Positions 36,283 through 47,101 of a DNA stretch of 64,000 bases are shown piece by piece; positions within the stretch are counted from its first letter, which is position 1, and each line of letters opens with the position of its first letter. Location: positions 23,366 to 87,365 of the forward strand of contig JARKIF010000136.1 in NCBI GenBank assembly GCA_029378245.1, written 5' to 3'. Both the position numbers and the translations under genes were made by a program. The notes under the pieces are model-generated. The model did not search any database. It saw nothing but the letters and a program-made list of their open reading frames with translations, and was not told where the DNA came from. The DNA is from Roridomyces roridus. Lineage: Eukaryota > Basidiomycota > Agaricomycetes > Agaricales > Mycenaceae.

Positions 36283-37508
36283 TTCCTGCTACCGTTAGGT
36301 ACAGGTTTCTATAGGGCGCCCTAATTTCTGGTTTTTGCGGGCGATCACGTTTTTGTCGTTAGTTTTTGCGTCAGCACTGATGTATCCAGCCAAATTGCTG
36401 CCCAAGCCGATGAATGCCGAACTCTCAACGCAATATTGATGACCTTGTCTTCCGGGAGCAGTCGTATCCGACAGGCTTTTCAACATCTGTGCAAATGTCA
36501 TGCACAGATGTTGGGTTCTTTGCCGAAAGAGATTCCCAAGAGTGCCACAGTGAGGTAACCCCCTTCCGAACGCCTTGCTCTCTGCTAGTTTCCGTTCTCA
36601 ACTGCCACCACATACCACCACCTCCACCTTGGAAGGCTCGGCAATATAACTTGATTCATGTTCCCCAAGATTTTACGCTGCCCTCCTGAGTCCTGACAGG
36701 CTGAGCCTCCTCCACAGGCCGGCGCGCAACCGGCACCGTGCGGCGGCACGGCAGCCAACGAAGCTCAGTGTGCTGCCCGTGCTCATTTCAAATTTGGTGG
36801 GCTTCTCCTGGGCTGAGGCTCGAGTCGTCAACGACTGGTTAAAAAAGCCAGAAAAGCCAACTTGTACTTTTGCTGATGGAGGTCGATTTCAATTGGGTTG
36901 ATAAGTTTTCTCTTTGTAGTGACAAGAGTAACGGGCCACACTGAGTGCCTTGCTCCCATCCTCTGTGACTTTCAACTGGCATTTTTTTTGACTCCATTCT
37001 CTTTTGGATCCTTCAAGTTGGATGGCAGGAGCGAGGGAGTGCGGCGCGAAGCGGCGCACGGACGAGCGACCACTGCAACATGGTGGATAATAAGATTGTA
37101 TGTACTTTATGTTACCCCGCCAAATGCTGTTTTACAACTCCTATGCACTGATTCTAGTCCTGCTTGCAATTGCTTCAGGGATGAATAAGTACTAGAGTCT
37201 AGCCCGGCGTCCACTATTAAATTTAAGTATCAGGTTCAATAGAACTTGTCATGCTCAAGAATTGATTTGACGTTGGCCCCGCTCAAATGGTAGCAGGCCG
37301 TGCCGCTTGCCGGCCTTACAGCTTTATTTTTTGATCTTGCATGTTTCTTGTTTGTTCTTTTCGAGTCGCATTTCTCGTCATTTTCTAGCTGCATACATAT
37401 CTAGATTCTCTTGCATGTTTATCCTTATTCTCTCCTCATTTACCGACGTACATACGTGATACAAAACTTGTACAAATTATCCGTAGTATGGGAAATCGTC
37501 ACGCAGTC
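36283..37508. other. Intergenic region after SNF2 gene
   Basis: 1.2 kb between convergent genes. No gene seen. Contains a GC-rich imperfect palindrome near 36740 (CCGTGCGGCGGCACGG) and T-rich tracts near 36960. Confidence 0.4.
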
Positions 37509-38949
37509 TCAAGCGCCAGTTCGTGACGACGGTCGCATCAATACCTCTGCCTCGTCTGGGAGGAATTCAGCGGTCAAATGAGTTGAAGCAGTTGACAGCA
37601 ACGAACCTGGAAGCTCCAACTTGTAGTCCTCAGGATCCCAGTCGCTCACCTCCGCAAGAGTGGAGGCGTTTCGGAGCGAGCCTCCATTTGCCATGGCATC
37701 CGCCCATTCGGGGTTGAGTTCTGCGACCTTGTACCAAATCATGCGATTCAACTCTTCTCGCTCCTGGTCTGAGACAGGTGGACAGTCGAAATCAAAGGAA
37801 GGCCGTTTCAATATATCCCAGATGGGGGCGGTCGTTGTACCTTCCCAGTCGATGACCGCCAGGATCTTGGTGGGATCGGTGGGAGACACGATAACGTTGT
37901 GCGGCACAAAGTCGGGTGGATGGAGAGCTATAGGATGCACCGGCGCCCCCCTCCAAATAAATGATTCGGCTTTGAGAGTAGCGACGTGACCCGCAACCCG
38001 ATGGGCAATGATCGCCTCTTCTTCGGGACTCTTCCTGAACTCGGGTTTTATCTGGTAGCGGAGGTCCGAATTCGCAACTGCCAAAATCCACTCCCGAACC
38101 GTCGCAAATGGCCCGCATTTGTCTTGAGAGGGAGGTGCGCCGAATGTAAGGTTGTGAGGACACATCATTGAAAGCGGGCCGACGACGGTATCCCCCTTCT
38201 CGTCAAAGCCCAGACTACCGATGGCGTCGAAGCGTAAAGACAAAAGCTGGTTCCAGTAACCTGCAATTGATTCGCAAATCGAGCGCCTCTGTTGCATAGT
38301 CATCTCCGGTAAAACTTGCTCTAAGCTCGGGCCGTGGATCTACATGAAGAGTGAGTGCGAACATCGCTCATAATGAAGGCAACTCACGTATTCCATGAGC
38401 ATCCAGGGACCACCAACTTCATTATCAAGGTCCTCGTCGTAAAAATATATCTCGGGAATGGGGATGGTGGTATTTGCCTTGAGATAACGCATCGTCGCCA
38501 CCTACACGATGTATCAAAATGTGCAGCAAGCAAGACGGAAATGATAGAGACCTCAGATGGGAGTTTCCATGGGACGCTTTGAAGCCTATTCGTCGTGAAA
38601 CAGAGGAGAGGAAAGTCGACTCGGGCAATTAAGACACATTCCGGGCCAGGGGTAGAACGAGCAGCGACGTGCACTTCAAGTATCTAGCCACAAGTCAGAT
38701 TGGACCGTGCAGTGGACGGTCGTATTACACTGTGCTTTCCTGTGTGATATCATTGTTAGTGTACGGAGAAAACGCTGCAGAGCGCGAGTCCGACTTGCCG
38801 TGGCAGAGAAATTCTGGTCTTCTGCATTTCAAATCGTCGTTGGCAAAAAACGAATTTATGCGTTCCGTGATCTTTTTGACGTTGGGGACAGGCAAAGATG
38901 GCTTTTGTGCCTCAGGGTTGGATGGAGAGTCGTCTGGAATGCTGCTCAT
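37509..38949 (-). CDS. Aminoglycoside phosphotransferase-fold kinase-like protein
   Basis: Four exons: 38949-38731, 38683-38552, 38501-38388, 38339-37509; 431 residues. The first intron boundary (donor GTGTAA) is the least certain. N-lobe: CVLIARVDFPL (beta-strand with the ATP-lysine position replaced by R/V context), EVATMRYLKANTTIPIPEIY. C-lobe: HPPDFVPHNVIV is the D-x4-N catalytic loop of APH kinases, followed by the metal-binding VIDWEG. This fold is hugely expanded in mushrooms; substrates are mostly unknown and the drug-resistance name should not be taken literally. The HPPD in place of the usual HGDL makes the active site slightly unusual. Confidence 0.83.
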
Positions 38950-39274
38950 GGAGGATAGGATCGCGACAGGGGCAGATGATGCAACTCCACACTGAGCTCG
39001 AAAGTGGGCCAGCGGTGAGACAAATGGGACATCTTCATGCAGAAACTGGGCAATTCATTGAAAAGCTGGATATGGTTCGGAAGAAAGAGTTGAAAGCGCC
39101 TATCAATCTCGTAACTGTTCAACAAGACTCATTCCTCCATAACCACCACTCCGCCTCAGACTCATAGACGACTTGTCGACGACGCAGCAGAATTACGAAC
39201 GTGGCCCAATGGTAGTGGATGGACGGAAGAAACCGTGCACTTGCTCTTGATCAGCCCCTGTCGTCCTGGGCTCA
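38950..39274. other. Divergent promoter region APH-B4
   Basis: 325 bp between divergent genes. No coding or repeat feature seen. Confidence 0.35.
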
Positions 39275-40292
39275 ATGTCTGCAGAGAAGAAGCCTTCCCC
39301 TCCCGAGAAGCCTTCTCGCAAGGAGACACCCGAATGCCGAGGATTCGATAGAGACATACCCGAGCTTTTCATGGTCTACTGGGGACATTTTCAAGAAACA
39401 TCAGTCCGTCAACTCTCATCCCCCAATTTTCTGCTGGCCCAACCAATTGTTTCCTCAGGATACCGCAACCAACCGACTACTTTGTCAGTTTGATAGAGCT
39501 GGCAGAGCTGGTCTCAGGGTATTCGCGAACATCGCAGATCTCTCTCGGCAGCTCGTCTACATCGACGTCGCATTGAACAACCGCCGCGGCATGCTTTTGG
39601 ACACCCTTAGCGTTCGTCTGAGCTCGGAATACGATGCCGTAATAGATGCGCTCCTACGAGGTCTTGCCTCCCTCGCACATTACCTCCTCCTCCGCCGGGT
39701 GCCCCTTCGACTGCCTGGAAGTTGGTCACGTCTCCCCATCGTGGGCATGGACGAGACGGTGGCGGACTGGGGGCGCGCGTTGGACGAGGTGAAGATTCAC
39801 ATCAATGCCATCCAAGAGCGCTGGCCGGAGGTCATGAGCAAAACGCTAATGAAACTCGAGACGCATCCCAATCTGCCCTTTCCATTTTGGCTGCGCTGGT
39901 TGGATCCTTACAACACGGAAGCTCATATCCATAAGTTGACCAACAACCTCGCAAATATCATGGAGACTGCCACCCGAGATGTCCTCGAGCTCATACAGGC
40001 GTGCACCGGAATGGGTCTCGCTTTCGAGGAAACGAGAGATTCTGCATCGGCAAATAACCTCCACGTAATCGAGACCGTACTCGATGCACTGATTGAGCTC
40101 AACACGGCGTTTATGAGGTATCGAGCGGGCTGTTGGATCTCGAATCGAGTGGTCTTTGAACAGCGCAGGACGGAAGATCTGGGCGTGTCGCCTCTTAACG
40201 ACTTGTTCTCGGAAGAAGTGGATTATGTGCACCAACACAGCATGATGTATTTTCACTATACAAACCGATTCAATAAATACAGGTTCTGTTAA
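39275..40292 (+). CDS. Family B helical protein B4
   Basis: Two exons: 39275-39403 and 39459-40292 (intron 55 nt, donor GTCCGT, acceptor CAG); 320 residues. This intact member defines the family: exon 1 has a Lys/Pro-rich start (MSAEKKPSPPEKPSRKE) and FMVYWGHFQETS; exon 2 has LLCQFDRAG, SRQLVYIDVALNNRRGMLLD, SSEYDAVIDALLRGLASLAHYLL, W-rich FPFWLRWLDPYN and FMRYRAGCWISNR. Predominantly helical, no membrane segment, no recognised domain. It lies 14 kb from the B1-B3 cluster and is most like B3. Function unknown. Confidence 0.82.
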
Positions 40293-40355
40293 AGCACCTT
40301 GTGTAACAAAACTTGCAAGGATTCATTGACATCGGACTTGGAAAACTCTACATAC

Positions 40356-41667
40356 TCAGAGTTTCGACGGAACTAGAGGAGTCCGTAGCATCTCGAATAT
40401 CCTCGTAGCCACTTCATGCGGCTTGACCACAGGAAGCTGAATATTGGGTAAGGCGTGGAAGGCAATCGACAAGCACAGCACTCACGTAGTGTCCGACATC
40501 GTTGACGAATGCTATCGACGCCAGCTGATCGCGAGCCTCTGCACGATTCACAGCAATGAGGTCGTATACGGCGGGAGGCCTGCGGTGAGAAGTTAGCTGT
40601 CGACATGATAAGGAGTGTCGATATCATGTACCATATATCCTGGAGAATGCCTTCTATTGTGTGCGTCGGCAGTTGGTCCAGGATTGTACGCAAGAAGGGG
40701 CCGGCGAGGAGTTGAGTGCCATTGTCCACGAAGCACGCGGTTTCTTGCTCGACGGTGGTCTTCGTCGTGATGAACCCGTGGCGCCCAGGATCTGGCATAA
40801 AGTACGTATTCTGGAATGTTGTCACAAATGGCTCAATACGAGTCTCATGCAAACTCACCTCCACGATACGCAAAACATCTGGAGAAAAGGATTTCCAAGG
40901 TGTATGTGTCTGGAACCATTTCATTGCGACTTGCTTGGACGGCCAACTTGAGGTGCGGCGGGCATTCGATCTTTTAACGCCATCGTACATGGGTGCGAGA
41001 TACGGCCACACTTCGGGGCCCACGATAGGCGCTTCGACCAGGAAGAGGGACTTGAGAGGAATTGCGTGCCCACCTCGAAGGCCGTATTGCACAGCTTGAA
41101 TGCTATACATTTCATTAGTACGAGCAGACAAGAGTAACCAGAGTCTTACAGAGAGCCGCCGCCACCCGAATGACCCGCACCAACAAGGTTCTTGCGTTCA
41201 GAGGCGGATAAGATGTCGGAGGTGAGAAACGCGTGAATGGCCGATGCATATTGGAGACTTGGGACTGTATTCGTGTCAGTCATCAGCTCCCTCCGACGGA
41301 TGAGAACGCACATTGCACAGAGTAATGCTCTTTCAAGACAGCCGCGTTTAAGAGGGCTGCTTCCCCGTGATTTGGACGCTCGACCACCCAGGCAGAGTGG
41401 ACTCCGAATGATTCGGACGAGAGACGAAAGAGTTTCTTGATAACAGGGACCCAAGTGTCCTGGCCTGCACAATGGTGAGAACCAGAGTATTCTGAAGCTG
41501 GGTGACATACACAACGATATGCCCGACGCGAAGATGAACGTGAACCCTTCAGGATCGCAAGCTTCAAGCGTATATCGCGTCGCGACACATTGGAGGGGAC
41601 GGTCGTGGCAGTAAGCGAACTGAACGGACTTGGCTTGGAGAGGGTCCAAGAGTGTTTGAGACAACAT
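40356..41667 (-). CDS. Alpha/beta-hydrolase fold protein
   Basis: Seven exons: 41667-41511, 41464-41312, 41264-41150, 41102-40859, 40810-40632, 40579-40486, 40436-40356; 340 residues, phases consistent. The nucleophile elbow is GAGHSGGGG, the catalytic His is likely in DVGHYLP near the C-terminus, and the acid could lie in AVNRAEAR or nearby. No signal peptide. An enzyme of the AB_hydrolase_1/6 type (esterase, lipase or epoxide hydrolase-like); substrate cannot be predicted. The start is the first ATG in the open frame and the preceding frame lacks any ATG. Confidence 0.83.
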
Positions 41668-42472
41668 GGGCGTGGGTCCATCCCGGAGATGCCACTGGCA
41701 GTTGATGGTTTGACCGGCGTATACGCGATTCAAGTAAGTTAAAGCAAAGTTAAAGCTATGGTCAGCAGCTGGACACCACCGCAGAAGAATGGCCGACGAC
41801 TGGAGCAGGGCTGAGGCAAATGACACGAGGCCGTTCGATGGACGATGGTGATGGAGCGAAGGAAGGTGTGTCAAACAAAGCAAGACTCGGTTGCTCGATT
41901 CTCAATTGCTCATATGCGAACCATCCCATTGAATGGAGAGAAAGAGAGATGGATTGAGGAGAGTACAGGCCAGATTATAGTAGTACAGAAAGAAAGAGAT
42001 AAGCCTCGATATAATTCTAGATGAGAGGCGAGAGATAATAGTCTAGTAGTAGAAGAATCGAGGAGAGATGAAAGAGATCTATGGAGTGGAGGGAGAGAGC
42101 GAAATCTAGGGTCCGAGTCTAAGCAAGTTCGAGTCTAAGCAAAATAGTCAACCCTAAGGAACCGTAAGTAAAGAGCAAGAGCGAGAAAAGAGAAGGACGC
42201 ACCGCAAGATCCCGTAGCCCATAACCAACTCGAAAATGACCCTGCAATACCCCCTCGATCGCGACGCGTCCGTCCTCGAGGTCCATAACTTGCTGAGTTG
42301 TTGTTCTTGCTGGCCAGGGTGCAGGGAGTCCGATCGCGGGCGCTACGCGCGTTTCCCATGATACCACCGTTTCCGGCGTCGGCGAGATTGAGGAGGGTGG
42401 GTCGGAGGAGGTGGAGGTGGAGAAGGTGACGAGCGGCGAAGATAGGCAACAATATCGAGCTGAGGAATGCGG
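41668..42472. other. Intergenic, purine-rich stretch
   Basis: Contains a long GA-rich low-complexity region about 41930-42115 (gagagaaagagagatgg-like) on the plus strand. A 3' extension of the minus-strand gene ending near 42473 may reach into this area: an open minus frame at 42542-42135 encodes a Leu/His-rich stretch, but I could not link it by splice sites. Confidence 0.35.
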
Positions 42473-43318
42473 TCAGAAGATGAGAGAGATGGAAGGGAGG
42501 TTGCGCACCAAGAGTAGAATCCAAACTAAATCCCAAGCGCAACGCGTCGTCGTTGGACGGAAATCTACTTGCGAGGCGAGGGATACGACAAGAGAATGCA
42601 GCTAAAAGGAAGAGTCAGACGCGTTGAAAGAGGAAGAGAGAGGCGACGCACCTGGCCCATGGCCCACGAAGTCAATTCCGCCACAAAGACTCCCGAAACT
42701 CTGATCTGGAAAGAGCAATGAGAACGAGAAGAAAACACGCTGCAGGAAACGCACCTTTCTGACACGAACCAGCAAACAACCCAACAACCCAAACAACAGA
42801 TCCAGCACGAAGCGGACTCCAAAGGAGGCGAGATGGTGCTCGACACTCTCGGCGACGTAAACATCACTCTGAGCTCCCATAACGTGGTCATACAACATGA
42901 GCTTTGCTCCTTCCACCACGAGCGACGACAGCAGACGGCTGGGGTCGCGAGTCGCCGTTTGAGCTATGGCGAGCCAGGCGGGAAACCACTTCTCGGCGAG
43001 GTCGATGTCGAAGTCGGAGAAGATATCGAAGGGAGACATGACGTGTGGGGTGGGGAGAGTGGTGGGAGGCGGGAGCTCGATCGGGAACTTGAGCAAGATG
43101 GGAGGGTCTACGTCGCGTCAGCAAAGGCAGAGAAGAGATTCTGAAGATTGCTCACCCCATGCGCAAACTGGAGCAGAGCTGTTGGTGGTGGCGGGCTTCA
43201 GGAAGTCGGTTGTAGGGACGACAAGCCCAGGCGAGGAGGACGAAGGCAAGTCGACGCTGGCGAGCAGGGAGCTACCGACGAAGACGAGGACGAGGCGGCG
43301 AATGTGGCGAGAAAACAT
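42473..43318 (-). CDS. Putative secreted/membrane protein, unknown function
   Basis: Exons 43318-43156, 43107-42755, 42705-42652, 42601-42473; about 232 residues. The N-terminus MFSRHIRRLVLVFVGSSLLA looks like a signal peptide or anchor. The body has a conserved-looking block (DIDLAEKWFPAWLAIAQTA), a hydrophobic helix FVLDLLFGLLGCLLV and another near the C-terminus (LVWILLLVRNL). The last exon is uncertain: an alternative splice near 42565 would move the frame into 42542-42135. No family recognised. Confidence 0.55.
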
Positions 43319-43829
43319 GATGGTACTGGGTAAAGTGAAGAACAAACAATGGACGCCCGCATTTTATACTCGCAAGCCCTGGTCCCGTGCCAATGGCGGT
43401 GTTTGATTATTTTGCGGCTGTGCTGAATTATTCGTCACGAGGTCGTGAAATCCTATAAAAGGCAGTCGAGATCCCCAATTTGGGTTTTCTTCTTTCTTTC
43501 CTTTAGCCACCATGTAGTGTATCAATATCATGCCCATTTGAGAAACTCGCCCAGTGTGAACAGACCCGCAAGACACGTTGAGTTACTAGAGCCGCTGGGT
43601 GCGTCGTCGACTTCACTCAAGCTCGCGCTTTCCAGCGACGCGGTCAACAAGCTTTAACAATGACGGCCGTCCAGTTTCCTTGCTCATTCTAGCAACGAGT
43701 TCACAAATGCACGCAGGCCGCTCAAGATGCGACAGAACAGGGAAGGACCAAGGACTTCAAGTACGTTTGCTTCCAAACTATAGAGAACACATGAATCCAA
43801 GGCACCAGTATCATTCTCTTCAAGCGACA
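43319..43829. other. Intergenic region
   Basis: Upstream DNA of the minus-strand gene starting at 43318. No gene seen. Confidence 0.3.
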
Positions 43830-44262
43830 ACAGACCCATCTACTTCGCTCGCAAGACGACAAACACGTTCGGGAATCGTCAGGCTCGGTGACGGAAAGGG
43901 CGGGCGCTGAGGTTTCTCGAGGTCCTGAGGGGTGGACGCGTTTCGCTCGTAAGTCTTCTGCCAGTGAGACCTTTCCCAAAGTATCGAATCTCGACGCCCG
44001 ATTCCTACAGCCTGCTCTGCTCTCCATCATTCCCATTGCCCAGACCCATCTCCATCGCTTGAGGATCGACAAACGCGCTCGGGACGACACAGGCGTGAAC
44101 AGACATTGCTCGACCACCGATGGCTCTTGCTGCGCAGTCGAATGGCGTCGTGAGGGGTGGTCGTCCCGCTCTTTGTCCTGCTCGTAAGTCTTCTGAGGCT
44201 TCCACTTCAGTATCCAATCTCAACGCCCGATTCATACAGCCTTCTCCCTGCTCTTCCATTCC
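43830..44262 (+). repeat. Two tandem copies of an exon-intron-like unit
   Basis: Units of about 220 bp (about 43830-44040 and 44041-44262) align along their length: gacaaac.cg.tcggga, then gctcgtaagtcttctg, then tatc.aatctc.acgcccgattc.tacagcct. Each contains a donor-like GTAAGT and an acceptor-like TACAG, so the duplicated unit behaves like an exon plus intron of about 65-70 nt. No protein can be assembled with confidence. Confidence 0.5.
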
Positions 44263-44990
44263 ACTACGGTCCGAGTCGTGTCTTGAACTGAAAGTCTGGG
44301 AAGGATGGCCATGTGCGTGCGTCTTCTCTCTTCGGAGATTCCGGTGTTCTGGCTGAAGGTCTTGCAATTGCAGGCGTGGAGAGAAGAGAGTTGTTCGTCG
44401 GCGCGCGACGGCCCGGCCATCGTTGTCATAGCGACTTGGAGGCAACGATGACTGCAAGACCGACGGCCGATCTGTCCGAGACGCTCGACGTTGACTCGAC
44501 GACCGACTGCAACTCAAGACTCAGTCGAGCCATATCGCGTCTCTTGTCGTCCTCAATGTCGACTTCCCTATTGACCATGACTTGAGCCCACTCGAAGTTG
44601 GACGGGTCCCAGCAACAACGCGCCTTAACGTGGTCATCGCCTTCTTGTTGACTATGAATCGAGCCCACTCGCTTCCAAGTTGGACGGATCTTAGGGTCGA
44701 CCAGCACGACGCGCCCATCCGTTTTCCGACACGTTTGAAAAACCAGAAGGAAGGAACAGAATCAGCCCGCATTGGCGGCCCTTCGTTAGGATTTTGGCTG
44801 TCCTTGGTGCCCATTGCTCCACTTTTCTTCGTGGTCCATAGTCTCAATCTAGCAAAGGTCCATTCTACCGAAAGTACAAAGCGAGCGCCAGAACCACGCA
44901 CACCACGTTCCGCATTGCCCGAACAATGCACACCCTTCTCAGCCATTCCAGTTCTTCCCTGAGCTCAGCAGCTTCGTTGGTTCGAGGGAA
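44263..44990. other. Unassigned region upstream of mS45-like gene
   Basis: A plus-strand frame 44582-44962 contains a hydrophobic stretch (FWLSLVPIAPLFFVVHSL) but no homology I recognise; left uncalled. Confidence 0.3.
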
Positions 44991-46520
44991 TGGCACGTTG
45001 GGCTTTCCAAGGAACTTGCAGGGCGGCTCCCAGCCACTCCCCAGCTCATACTCGAGCAACCTCTCCTACTTGGGCATAGTGCGCGCGATACCGACCTCTC
45101 ACATTCTTTCGCGCCTCTTCAGCCGTGCTTGCACCGAACCCATCCGTCATCCACTTTCGCATTGATCCAACCACTCTGCGCAAGCACCAGTCGCTCAGGG
45201 TCGCCAAACCGCTGAACTACATTGAGGAATCAGCAGTGGTATGTGTCCAATACATCTCTCGTCCATCACCGCCAACCTCCTGCTTCAGCCGTTTCCGTTG
45301 AATGAGTCCTTCAAACCTCCTCCACCCATCTCGGACAATACACGAACGCGGATATGGAAACGACTACATGGCGGACCCGGAGAGGAATACCGTCCGCGCG
45401 CTTTCTCGGGCTTACCACCTCAGCTTGAAACGCGTCGAAGCTATCCTTCGCCTCAAGGGTCTCGAGGCTGCATTTATACAGGTTCGTGTTGCCCCGGGCC
45501 TACACGCATGATGTTTCAAACGATTAGTCTTGAAGACACCCACATGGTTTCAACTTTTTTATTTCTTTATGCTGATCCCTCGTTTATGCTTCGACTCGAA
45601 TGCTCATTATTCCACAGGTATTCCTTCCCGTTTGACCTACCTCTACTCCTCAAGCACACCTTCTTGTCTAGGATGTGAGTTGGTTTCCTTTCTCTTGTTA
45701 CTGATGATACAATACTTCATTCGCGATACTGTAAGACCATTCCGGTGCCCTTACATCACCGGAAATCTGGTTAAATCGATTTCAACCCCATCTGACGCTC
45801 TTCTGCGTCCTATCTCTCGTCTACACAATACTGACGCATCTCCACAGGGCAAGCCTCTGCAAACAGGGTTCCAGTGGGGCATGGAGATGATCCTGGGGGT
45901 CAACAACGAAGGCATCGACCGCGTTGACATGCACACCGTGGATATACTGGACCAGGACGAGAACCGTGATAGCGCCCGACAGCGTTTCCAGCGTCGATAC
46001 TGAGAGTCTATGCCAGACGATGGCAAGGTTTGTGTTCCGTCTCTTTCCCCGCCGAGTTCTTATACCCTTCAAAGAATCTCTCCTCCCCGCATCCCTTCAG
46101 CACGCCAAGCGCGTCGCTGAGCGTTCTGCTCAAGCCGCCCGAGACCGCAAATATTCACCCCACCTTATGCCGCGCTTGAAAGACACGGACGTATTCAAGT
46201 CGCCTCGGCAGAAGGTGCAGACCGTCGAGCGACTAGGTCGACTGCCGATTCACTTTGTTGACGTTGGCGGCAAGTTCCTTGACGTCGAGGAGCGGCTACG
46301 GAGGATATCTGCGGCAGGCAGGAGGCAGGCTATGACTAAGCGGCGGTCGGAGGAGAAGGTGCGGCAGGGGGTGCTGCAAGGGAGGATGAAAGGGAGGAAT
46401 GCGGTGCAGACGGCTAGGAGGGCGGCGGTCAAGGGTTTGAGGAAACGGTGGTGTCATAGAGACTTTTTTTTGGCGTTCAATGGTCAAAGATTCCACCGCT
46501 CTTGGACTCAGTATCCATAG
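44986..46520 (+). pseudogene. Degraded mitoribosomal small-subunit mS45 (Mrps35/Bot1) gene
   Basis: Blocks match the fungal EMR/Bot1 family: an Arg/Ala-rich presequence starting MARWAFQGTC (44991), PFPLNESFKPPPPISD after an intron (45240-45291), ADPERNTVRALSR, SLKRVEAILRLKGLE, GKPLQTGFQWGMEM after a long intron (about 45481-45846), then DDGK, LPIHFVDVGGKFLDVEERL and a basic C-terminus. Three defects: TAG at about 45079 within the presequence frame, a one-base shift in the GGAAACG at about 45357, and TGA where a Trp codon is expected at about 46001. The family protein is a structural part of the mitochondrial small ribosomal subunit and normally essential for respiration, so either a second copy exists or some defects are consensus errors. 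Confidence 0.62.
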
Positions 46521-47101
46521 ATATCTTGCCGCTTGCAATACGCTTGGAATTATGTACTCCAGACTCCGGTGCAAGTTGACGAGGTTCTGGCAGTGGACGC
46601 AGCACTGAGGAGTCGAATGATCTCGAGCATTGGGTCGTTTGAACTTACTACTTCAGAGTCCGCGAGAGCGGCGCTGGGAGCTTGCTAGGTAATTGCTAGG
46701 ACCTCTCGAGCTGAAGTCGTTGGTACCGGTTATGACTGGCCCGACGGATCAAGAACAAAATCTTATCCTTCTCGTTCATCTATCTTCTTTTCAATGGTTA
46801 GAACTCTGGTTGCTGCTCTCGACCTTGAGATTCACGTCGACTCAAACGCGTTCATCCGATGCAGCGGAGTCGTCAAGCGCCTAACATAAACATCACTGGC
46901 CCCGCCCAGTCTGGACTCGTCACAATCCTGGAGACCGACCAAGCGCAGTTCTGGACCGGTCTCGTACATAAATGTCTTTGAAACAGCTCTCGATGCGTCC
47001 TCGTCCTCCATTCCTTTCCCTTTCTTCCATACCACCAGGCCGGCCTGCTCCCTCTTCACTTTACTTCCGATAAACCTATCGCGTGTTTCTGGATATTCAC
47101 C
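46521..47101. other. noxA upstream region
   Basis: 581 bp between the mS45-like gene and noxA. No gene or clear motif seen; presumably the noxA promoter. Confidence 0.4.

Noticed and set aside
36720..37260. Possible transposon remnant around the GC-rich palindrome
   Set aside because: No terminal repeats, target duplication or coding fragment found nearby.
42135..42542. Separate minus-strand membrane protein
   Set aside because: Could be a 3' extension of the gene at 43318-42473 or a chance frame; no start context or splice junction that I could support, so it is only mentioned as an alternative.
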